NCBI GenBank assembly: GCA_024638345.1
Contig: JAHEKL010000168.1
Coordinates: forward strand, 1-6,395
DNA from: Gammaproteobacteria bacterium
Lineage (GTDB): Bacteria; Gemmatimonadota; Gemmatimonadetes; Longimicrobiales; Gaopeijiaceae
Reading direction: 5' to 3'
DNA: 6,395 nucleotides
The position numbers and the translations under genes are program-made. Below the pieces are notes generated by a model that was given only the letters and a program-made list of their open reading frames with translations, was not told the origin of the DNA and made no database searches. Positions 1 through 5,701 of this stretch are shown here, in pieces. Position 1 is the stretch's first letter, and the number at the start of each line of letters is the position of its first letter.

Positions 1-1402
1 TGATCTCGTCCTTCGAGAAGAAGCCGGCGAACGGCCAGATACCCGCGATGGCGAGAGTGGCGATTCCCATGGTGACCCAGGTGACCGGCATGAATCGTCG
101 AAGGCCGCCCATGTTCCGCATGTCCTGGGCATCCCAGTCGCTGTGCGTGGCATGGAGCGCGTGATGCATGGAATGGATCACGGCCCCCGCCCCCAGGAAG
201 AGGAGCGCCTTGAAGAACGCGTGGGTCATCAGGTGGAAGACTCCCGCGGCGTAGGCCCCGGCTCCGACTCCCAGGAACATGAATCCGAGCTGAGACACCG
301 TGGAGTACGCGAGGACCTTCTTGATGTCGTACTGCTGGAGGGCGATGGTGGCCGAAAAAAGCGCTGTCACCGCTCCGGTTGTGGCCACGGCAGCGGAGCC
401 CCACGGCGCCATCGCGAAGAGGACACCCGCCCGAGCGATCAGATAGACGCCGGCGGTGACCATCGTGGCCGCGTGGATCAGAGCGGATACCGGCGTGGGG
501 CCGGCCATCGCATCCGGCAGCCAGACATAGAGGGGAACCTGCGCGCTCTTTCCGATCGCGCCCAGGAGGAGAAAGAGGGCCGCCCCGGTCACGACGGCTC
601 CACCGTACGGCAGCAACTCGGGCGCCGACTCGAACACCCCGACGTAGTCCACCACGCCCAGGTGAGCGAAGAGGAGGAAGATCGCGAGTAGAAACCCGAA
701 GTCCCCGATCCGATTGACGATGAACGCCTTCTTGCCGGCGTCCGCCTTCTCCGAATCCTCGAACCAGAACCCGATCAGCAGGTAGGAGCAGAGCCCCACC
801 CCCTCCCATCCCACGAACATCACAGGGAAGCTGGCACCCATCACGAGTACCAGCATGAAGAAGATGAAGAGGTTCAGGTAGCAGAAGTATCGTGCATAGC
901 CCGGATCCTCCCGCATGTAACCGATGCTGAACAGGTGGATCAGAAACCCGACCCCGGTGATCACCATCATCATGATCAGCGACAGCTGGTCGAGCTGGAT
1001 TGCCGCGTCCACGCTGAAGCTTCCGGCCGACATCCAAGTCCAGTACCGGAGGACCAGGGGCTCGTGGGGCTCGGCCGCCAGCATCGACAGGAAATTCAGG
1101 ATCGTGAGGAGGAAGGCAGCGCCCACGACCCCGGGGCCGATCCAGGTCGGAAGCGAGTGCGTCAGGCCGCCGGCCGCGGGGACCGACGGCTCGACGTGCG
1201 AAGAGTGGCTCTCGCCGTCCCCACCCGCACCTCGGAGAACCGCTGCGCCTCGGCTCCCATTCACCAAGGCGAGAACCCCGTTCACTAAGAATCCCAGCAG
1301 CGGGAGCAAGAGGATCAGACCCGGAAGGGTCGGCTCGAAGCCCCCCACACCCGAGGAGGGCTCGACCTGGAGAAGCGCGGCGAGGAGACTCGGGCTCGTC
1401 AT
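1..1402 (-). CDS. nuoL: NADH-quinone oxidoreductase subunit L (NuoL), 3' end cut by the window
   Basis: Antiporter-like membrane subunit at the far end of the complex I membrane arm, thought to carry one proton channel. I translated the frame by hand: it is open for 467 codons from ATG 1402-1400 and runs off the window at base 1. Key residues are present: E200 in VGWEGVGLCSYLLIGFW, K285 in GKSAQVPLYVWLPDAMAGP, H310, H390 and H394 with K398 in HLMTHAFFKALLFL, and K464 in FSKDEI. The first six correspond to E. coli E144, K229, H254, H334, H338 and K342 with a constant offset of 56, and K464 to K399. The offset comes from a longer N-terminus and a hydrophilic loop of about 40 residues (49-89) between the first two membrane helices. 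About 12 of the usual helices are inside the window; the last helices and the lateral helix are outside. The start lies 4 nt after the nuoK stop with no clear Shine-Dalgarno, which suggests coupled translation. Identity is near certain. Confidence 0.97.
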   Translation of the reverse strand, partial: MTSPSLLAALLQVEPSSGVGGFEPTLPGLILLLPLLGFLVNGVLALVNGSRGAAVLRGAGGDGESHSSHVEPSVPAAGGLTHSLPTWIGPGVVGAAFLLTILNFLSMLAAEPHEPLVLRYWTWMSAGSFSVDAAIQLDQLSLIMMMVITGVGFLIHLFSIGYMREDPGYARYFCYLNLFIFFMLVLVMGASFPVMFVGWEGVGLCSYLLIGFWFEDSEKADAGKKAFIVNRIGDFGFLLAIFLLFAHLGVVDYVGVFESAPELLPYGGAVVTGAALFLLLGAIGKSAQVPLYVWLPDAMAGPTPVSALIHAATMVTAGVYLIARAGVLFAMAPWGSAAVATTGAVTALFSATIALQQYDIKKVLAYSTVSQLGFMFLGVGAGAYAAGVFHLMTHAFFKALLFLGAGAVIHSMHHALHATHSDWDAQDMRNMGGLRRFMPVTWVTMGIATLAIAGIWPFAGFFSKDEI

Positions 1403-1406
1403 CCGG

Positions 1407-1700
1407 TCACCACTTCAGCAAGCTGAAGTTCTCCACGTTCACGCTTTGGTAGTGACGGAAGATCGAAATGATGATAGCCAGGCCCACGGCCGCCTCGGCG
1501 GCCGCCACGGTCATCACGAAGAAGACGAACAGCTGCCCCTCGATTCCCAGGTATCTGGAGAGCGCCACGAAGGAAAGGTTCACCGCATTCAGCTGCAGTT
1601 CTATGCAGAGGAATACGATGATCGCGTTTCTTCGGATCAGCACGCCGAAGGCACCGATGACGAAGAGGAGCGCGCCCAGCACGAGGGATTCGGCCAACAC
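1407..1700 (-). CDS. nuoK: NADH-quinone oxidoreductase subunit K (NuoK)
   Basis: Small three-helix membrane subunit of complex I that contributes to a proton channel beside NuoJ and NuoN. The protein is 97 residues, close to the family's usual 100 or so. Three hydrophobic helices are visible at about 5-22, 27-47 and 58-81. The two conserved membrane glutamates are present: E34 in the IELQLNAVN segment and E69 in the TVAAAEAAVGLAI segment, matching E. coli E36 and E72. The conserved RRNAI turn is at 23-27. The start is GTG at 1700-1698, 3 nt after the nuoJ stop, with a GAGGG ribosome binding site inside the end of nuoJ. The stop TGA at 1409-1407 is followed 4 nt later by nuoL. Nothing odd apart from the GTG start. 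Confidence 0.97.
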   Translation of the reverse strand: MLAESLVLGALLFVIGAFGVLIRRNAIIVFLCIELQLNAVNLSFVALSRYLGIEGQLFVFFVMTVAAAEAAVGLAIIISIFRHYQSVNVENFSLLKW

Positions 1701-1703
1701 GGC

Positions 1704-2228
1704 TCAGGCCCTCTTCTTGGCGAGGGCGACCGCTCCGACCAGGGCGACCAGCAGCAGGACGCCCACGAGCTCGAAGGCAAGGACGTAGTCGGTGAAGAGC
1801 GGGCGGGCGATCGCCCCGACGATCCCCTGCTCCTGCAACAGGCGATCCATCCCTTCGGGACCCGGAAAGAACTGATAGACGGGGTTCTCTTCCGCGCCGC
1901 GCACCTGACCCGCCAACACACCCGCCAGGGTTCCGACCACCCCGAAGGAGAGAAATGCACCGAGCCCACGCTTCACGTCCGGCTCGTAATCGTGTCCCAG
2001 GTTCAGGAGCATGATCACGAAGAGGAACAGGACCATGATCGCGCCGGCGTAGACCAAGACCTGAATCGCGGCCAGAAAGTGCGCTTCGAGCAGGACGAAG
2101 ATGCCCGCGACGGAAGCCAGCGTTCCCACCATGAACAACAGGCTGCCGACCGGATTCGTCTGAAGCACCACCCCGACCGCTCCGCCGACGGCCATGGTCG
2201 CCAGGATGAAGAAGATGACTTCACCCAT
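1704..2228 (-). CDS. nuoJ: NADH-quinone oxidoreductase subunit J (NuoJ)
   Basis: Membrane subunit of complex I (174 residues, normal for the family) next to NuoH, NuoA and NuoK. Its third helix is thought to change conformation and to link quinone chemistry to the proton channels. Five hydrophobic segments are visible at about 2-21, 28-47, 52-76, 90-108 and 145-169. The signature third helix reads VLVYAGAIMVLFLFVIML (58-75), including Y60. A polar loop rich in Glu, Gly and Pro (about 109-138) lies before the last helix, and the protein ends in a short basic tail, KKRA. The start ATG at 2228-2226 gives the usual N-terminus. It lies 24 nt after the nuoI stop, the widest gap in this operon, and no good Shine-Dalgarno is visible upstream. 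The stop TGA is at 1706-1704. Confidence 0.96.
   Translation of the reverse strand: MGEVIFFILATMAVGGAVGVVLQTNPVGSLLFMVGTLASVAGIFVLLEAHFLAAIQVLVYAGAIMVLFLFVIMLLNLGHDYEPDVKRGLGAFLSFGVVGTLAGVLAGQVRGAEENPVYQFFPGPEGMDRLLQEQGIVGAIARPLFTDYVLAFELVGVLLLVALVGAVALAKKRA
1709..1713 (-). promoter_or_regulatory. Ribosome binding site of nuoK
   Basis: GAGGG on the minus strand, within the end of nuoJ, is 8 nt upstream of the GTG start of nuoK; the nuoJ stop TGA lies in the spacer. It is the main support for the GTG start, since no ATG offers a normal NuoK N-terminus. Confidence 0.55.
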
Positions 2229-2247
2229 GAAACGTCAGTACTCGGTT

Positions 2248-2268
2248 CCCGGTCATTCCGAAACCGGG
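2248..2268. repeat. Small inverted repeat across the nuoI stop codon
   Basis: CCCGGT at 2248-2253 and ACCGGG at 2263-2268 are perfect complements around a 9-nt loop. The hairpin would sit over the nuoI stop in the mRNA, just before the 24-nt nuoI-nuoJ gap. A 6-bp GC-rich stem with no U-run is not a Rho-independent terminator. It could affect RNA processing or nuoJ translation, or be chance. Confidence 0.4.
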
Positions 2269-2753
2269 TCTGAGGGATCCCACAGGAGCGTGCTCGGATG
2301 GTCCTGAGCCATCAAACGATCGAGGTCGTAGACGAAGCGCTCTCGAGTGTACTCCGAGTTCTCGAAGTGGACGCCCACGTGGATGGCTTCCACCGGACAG
2401 ACCTCCTGGCACATCCCGCAGAAGATGCAGCGAAACTCGTCGATCTCGTAGACGATCGGATACCGGTTCCCCATGTCGTCCTCTCCACCCACCAGGCGGA
2501 TACAGTTCGCCGGGCAGACCGTGGGACAGAGACCGCACGCCACGCACTTCGGCCGTCCGTCCGCATGCGTCTCCATGACGTGCGTTCCGCGCCAACGTGG
2601 CGAGATCTCCGGACGCTCCTCGGGATACTCGAGGGTCACCTTCGTGGGATTGATCATGTGCTTGAAGGTGATGGCCATACCTTTAAGCGTAGCACGAAGA
2701 TAGGACGAAGACCCCTCTGAGGGTCGCCGCATCACCTTGACCGTCGCTGCCAT
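2253..2753 (-). CDS. nuoI: NADH-quinone oxidoreductase subunit I (NuoI), 2x[4Fe-4S] ferredoxin-like
   Basis: Peripheral-arm subunit that carries clusters N6a and N6b and passes electrons from NuoG towards N2 in NuoB. The protein is 166 residues. Two ferredoxin motifs are visible: C70-x2-C73-x2-C76-x3-C80 followed by PANC, and C109-x2-C112-x2-C115-x3-C119 followed by PVEAI. In each motif the last cysteine is expected to ligate the other cluster. The N-terminal 26 residues precede the more usual family start near MAITFKHM; I keep the ATG at 2753-2751 because a strong GGAGGGGGAG site lies 7 nt upstream and the gap to the nuoH stop is only 4 nt. The internal ATG for M26 (2678-2676) is a possible alternative. 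The acidic C-terminal tail (LLWDPSDPVSE) is typical of this subunit. The stop TGA at 2255-2253 overlaps a small inverted repeat. Confidence 0.97.
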   Translation of the reverse strand: MAATVKVMRRPSEGSSSYLRATLKGMAITFKHMINPTKVTLEYPEERPEISPRWRGTHVMETHADGRPKCVACGLCPTVCPANCIRLVGGEDDMGNRYPIVYEIDEFRCIFCGMCQEVCPVEAIHVGVHFENSEYTRERFVYDLDRLMAQDHPSTLLWDPSDPVSE

Positions 2754-2757
2754 GGTC

Positions 2758-4074
2758 CTACTCCCCCTCCAGCCGCGCCGCGACCACCGGGGTCGCGAGC
2801 CGCTCCGTTGGTGTAGCCGGGTGCATCGTACTACCGCTGATCGAGCGATCCCTCGGCGCGGCAGCGCCCGTGATGATCCGGTCCCGATCGACGAAAAAGA
2901 CGAAGACGATCGTGGCGAGAGCGCTCACCGCGGTCAGGGCGAGACCGAACAGCAGACCTTCCACCCCCAGCTGGTCGAGGGCCAGCACGGTGATCGCCAC
3001 GAGCATGACGTAGGCGAGCGCCGTGGGGAGCATGACCTTCCACCCCAGGTGCATCACCTGATCGTACCGGAATCGCGGAAGCGTCCAGCGTACCCAGATG
3101 AAGACGAGAACGAAGAACGAGGTCTTCACGGCGAACGCGAGGAAGGTCACGAGCGTCTTCCACCAGGCCGGCGACGCCAGGATCGGCTCTCCCGTCTCCG
3201 CGAATCCCGAGATGAGAGCACCCTCGTACCAGAACATGTGGTCTCCGTCCCAGAACGGGACGCTCCAGCCCCCGAGGAACAGCGTCGCCATGAGCGCGGA
3301 AGCCGTGAGGATGTGAGAATACTCGGCGATGAAGAACATCGAGAACTTCATTGCGGAATATTCCGTGTGGTATCCGGTGATCAGCTCGGACTCCGCCTCC
3401 GGAAGATCGAAGGGCAGACGGTTCGTCTCGGCGAAGGACGAGACCACGAACAGGATGAAGGCCAGAGAGAGGGGCACCGCATACCAGAGGCCGAGCTGCT
3501 GCTGCTGCCAGACGATCTCTGTCAGTGTCACGTTTCCCGCCAGAATCAGCACCGGAATGAGGGAGAGCCCCAGCGCGACCTCGTAGCTGATCATCTGCGC
3601 CGAAGAGCGAACCCCGCCCAGCAGGGCGTACTTGTTGTTGGACGACCACCCCGCGAGGAAGAGCCCGTAGACTCCGAGCGAGGCCAAGGCCAGCACGTAG
3701 AGAAGCCCGATCGGCAAGTCGGCCACGATCATGTCCACGACCCCCCATCGAGTGGGGAGTGGCGCCGCAAAGGGAATGACGGCGAACGTCACCAACGCGG
3801 GCGTGACCGAGAGCGCGGGGGCCAAGATGAAGAAGAAACGATTCGCGGTGGCCGGCAGCGTCTCCTCCTTGAGGATGTTCTTGATCCCATCGGCGATGGG
3901 CTGAAGCAGACCGAAGGGCCCGACTCGATTCGGGCCCAACCGATCCTGGATGAACGCTGAGACCCGCCGCTCCGCCAGGGTCATGTAGGCAACCGCGAGC
4001 AAGATCACGCTGAAGACCGCGATCACCTTGACCGCGGCGAAGACGACGAATGCCGTGGGGCTGAGCTCCTGCAC
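2758..4074 (-). CDS. nuoH: NADH-quinone oxidoreductase subunit H (NuoH), C-terminally extended
   Basis: Membrane subunit at the junction of the two arms; with NuoB and NuoD it forms the quinone-binding chamber (ND1/Nqo8 family). Signature blocks are intact: AERRVSAFIQDRLGPNRVGP followed by FGLLQPIADGIKNILKEE (35-71), SSAQMISYEVALGLSLIPV (157-175), and the acidic loop FAETNRLPFDLPEAESEL followed by ITGYHTEYS (214-240). The protein is 438 residues, against about 325 in E. coli. The extra length is mostly a second C-terminal hydrophobic segment (about 370-396) after the helix at 348-367, then a polar Pro/Ala/Arg tail of about 40 residues (397-438). A ninth helix is, as I recall, also found in Thermus Nqo8. 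The start is GTG at 4074-4072, 3 nt after the nuoG stop, supported by a GAGGGAGG site. The stop TAG is at 2760-2758. Confidence 0.97.
   Translation of the reverse strand: MQELSPTAFVVFAAVKVIAVFSVILLAVAYMTLAERRVSAFIQDRLGPNRVGPFGLLQPIADGIKNILKEETLPATANRFFFILAPALSVTPALVTFAVIPFAAPLPTRWGVVDMIVADLPIGLLYVLALASLGVYGLFLAGWSSNNKYALLGGVRSSAQMISYEVALGLSLIPVLILAGNVTLTEIVWQQQQLGLWYAVPLSLAFILFVVSSFAETNRLPFDLPEAESELITGYHTEYSAMKFSMFFIAEYSHILTASALMATLFLGGWSVPFWDGDHMFWYEGALISGFAETGEPILASPAWWKTLVTFLAFAVKTSFFVLVFIWVRWTLPRFRYDQVMHLGWKVMLPTALAYVMLVAITVLALDQLGVEGLLFGLALTAVSALATIVFVFFVDRDRIITGAAAPRDRSISGSTMHPATPTERLATPVVAARLEGE
2761..2770 (-). promoter_or_regulatory. Ribosome binding site of nuoI
   Basis: The minus strand reads GGAGGGGGAG, then TAGGACC (which contains the nuoH stop), then the ATG of nuoI. 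The 7-nt spacing is good and supports the upstream start of nuoI rather than the internal methionine at residue 26. The site lies inside the last codons of nuoH. Confidence 0.75.
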
Positions 4075-4077
4075 CGG

Positions 4078-5700
4078 TCAGCCTCCCTCGGCGCCCTGTA
4101 GGGCGGGGTCACGCTTCGCTCCCCGGGTCCCGATCGAAGCGAAGTCCAGCCCGATGAAGTCCTCGACGAGCCGGGAGAAACGCTCGAAGGCCTGGTCTGT
4201 GCCCGTCGGGGCCACTTCGTCGTGCGAGATCGACGCGGCCAGGAGCCCCAGTACGCTCCACGCTGGACGTGAGGAGCCCGCCGGGGTCAGACCCGGCCAG
4301 AACCTCTGTACACGACCCTCGAAGTTGGTGAACGAACCCTCCTGCTCCGCGAACGTGGTGATCGGTAGGATCGCGTCCGCTGAGTGCGCCCCAGCCGTCG
4401 GGTAGCTGCCCAGGTACAAATAGCAGGAGGCCCGCTCCCCGAAGGCCTCGTCCAGGTCGGTCAGCTCGTCCCCGACCACCACCAGGATCCCCTCGTGGTC
4501 CCGAGCCACCTCGAGACCGCCCGACGCGTCGTCCGTCCCGACGCGCTTCATCCCCAGCCGATCCGCACCGCCGGAGTTGGGTGCGAGATCGCGGCGTCTG
4601 GAAAGCCGCTCGAAGCCCGGGAGCGGGATTTCTTCCTCGGCCCTGGGGGAGCGATAGACGATCTCCCCGTCACCCAGGAGTGCGACCAGCGCGCGGAGCT
4701 GAGCCAGATCTTCGTTCGAGGCGAACGGAGAGGCGATCGCGAGGACACCGTCACCCCGTTCCAGCGCTTCGCGGAGACCTTGGACCGCCAGCTCGATCGC
4801 CCCTGTCCACTCCACGGGACGCTGTTCCCCGGGCGCTCCAGTCCGGGGCTCCGTCAATCGGTCCGGTCGGTTCATCCACTCGTACCGATGCCGGCCGTAA
4901 TCGCACATCCAGTGACCGTTCACATCGGGATTCAGCCGAGGCTTGAGCCGGTGAACCGCGTTGTCCCGAGTGTGGAGATCGATGTTGCAGCCCTGGGCGC
5001 ATCCGGGACATACGGAGGGCGTGTGCTCGAGGTCCCAGGCCCGTGCCTTGTGGAGGAAGTCCTTGGAGACGAGCGCCCCCACGGGGCAGATGTCCACGAT
5101 GTTCCCCGCGTAGGGCGAGCCTTCGACGCCCTCCTCGAAGAACGTGTCGATGATCGAGCGGTTTCCGCGCTCGACGACCGTCAGGAGGGGATCCTGCGCA
5201 ACCTCGTCCATGAATCGGACACAGCGTGTGCACATGACACAGCGATCCCCGTAGAACAGGACGTCTCCCCCGAAGTCGTCGCGCCCGAAAACCCGCTTGG
5301 GCTCGCGGCTCCTCCCGTGCTTCCGTCCCTCCGCGAAGACGTAGTCCTGAAGCTTGCACTCGCCGGATTGATCGCAGATCGGGCAGTCGAGCGGGTGGTT
5401 CGCGAGATAGAACTCGAGGACCCCCTGCCGCATGGACTTCGCCCTTTCGCTCTCCGTGTACACGACCTGCCCCTCCTGCACGGCCGTGACACACGACGGG
5501 CTCAGCTTGGGCGCGCCTTCCACCTCGACCAGACAGAGGCGGCACTGCGCGGGAGAGCTGAGCCCGGGATGATAGCAGTAGTGCGGCACCCGGGTCCCGA
5601 CCGTCTCCGCCGCCTGGAGGATCGTGGTACCCGGAGGCACGCTCACCTGTCGACCGTCGATCGTCAGAGTGACCCGATCCCCCGCTCCGTTACCGCTCAT
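4078..5700 (-). CDS. nuoG: NADH-quinone oxidoreductase subunit G (NuoG), short form with N7 ligands
   Basis: Large peripheral-arm Fe-S subunit that conducts electrons from NuoF towards NuoI. From ATG 5700-5698 it has 540 residues. Domains in order: a [2Fe-2S] ferredoxin domain (about 9-85) with C42, C53, C56, C70 (N1b); the His-Cys3 motif H102, C106, C109, C115 (N5); a [4Fe-4S] domain with C154, C157, C160, C205 (N4); then a molybdopterin-oxidoreductase-like domain that opens with C231-x2-C234-x3-C238-x27-C266, the N7 motif. The later part keeps the SADAILPITTFAEQEGSFTN and EGRVQ blocks (440-464) typical of this fold. It is far shorter than E. coli NuoG (about 900) or Thermus Nqo3 (about 780), with the losses in the molybdopterin-like domain; no cofactor binding is expected. 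The ATG is 1 nt after the nuoF stop, with a weak GGGGGCGG upstream. A GTG at 5727-5725 would add 9 residues and overlap nuoF; I think it less likely. Confidence 0.97.
   Translation of the reverse strand: MSGNGAGDRVTLTIDGRQVSVPPGTTILQAAETVGTRVPHYCYHPGLSSPAQCRLCLVEVEGAPKLSPSCVTAVQEGQVVYTESERAKSMRQGVLEFYLANHPLDCPICDQSGECKLQDYVFAEGRKHGRSREPKRVFGRDDFGGDVLFYGDRCVMCTRCVRFMDEVAQDPLLTVVERGNRSIIDTFFEEGVEGSPYAGNIVDICPVGALVSKDFLHKARAWDLEHTPSVCPGCAQGCNIDLHTRDNAVHRLKPRLNPDVNGHWMCDYGRHRYEWMNRPDRLTEPRTGAPGEQRPVEWTGAIELAVQGLREALERGDGVLAIASPFASNEDLAQLRALVALLGDGEIVYRSPRAEEEIPLPGFERLSRRRDLAPNSGGADRLGMKRVGTDDASGGLEVARDHEGILVVVGDELTDLDEAFGERASCYLYLGSYPTAGAHSADAILPITTFAEQEGSFTNFEGRVQRFWPGLTPAGSSRPAWSVLGLLAASISHDEVAPTGTDQAFERFSRLVEDFIGLDFASIGTRGAKRDPALQGAEGG
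4082..4089 (-). promoter_or_regulatory. Ribosome binding site of nuoH
   Basis: The minus strand reads GAGGGAGG, then CTGACCG, then GTG. The site lies in the last codons of nuoG and the TGA stop of nuoG falls inside the 7-nt spacer. This supports GTG at 4074 as the nuoH start and indicates translational coupling of nuoG and nuoH. Confidence 0.75.
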
Positions 5701-5701
5701 C

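Noticed and set aside
143..691. Plus-strand open frame of 182 codons, in a region where a quick open-frame scan might miss any minus-strand gene
   Set aside because: The minus strand reads continuously as NuoL here, including the invariant Glu, Lys and His residues. The plus-strand product is a charged low-complexity shadow.
2248..2268. Inverted repeat as a transcription terminator between nuoI and nuoJ
   Set aside because: The stem is only 6 bp, no T-run follows on the transcribed strand, and essential subunits of the same complex continue downstream.
924..2273. Plus-strand open frame of 449 codons
   Set aside because: It lies antisense to nuoL, nuoK and nuoJ. Its translation is rich in Arg, His, Asp, Glu and Gln with no domain I recognise, as expected for the mirror of GC-rich membrane-protein codons; the minus-strand genes have clear family motifs.
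2221..2595. Minus-strand open frame overlapping nuoI in another frame and ending at the start of nuoJ
   Set aside because: It overlaps the ferredoxin motifs of NuoI out of frame, is Arg/Gly-rich, and has no family resemblance.
2737..3960. Plus-strand open frame of 407 codons
   Set aside because: It is antisense to nuoH, has highly charged low-complexity composition, and shows no motif; a shadow of a GC-rich gene.
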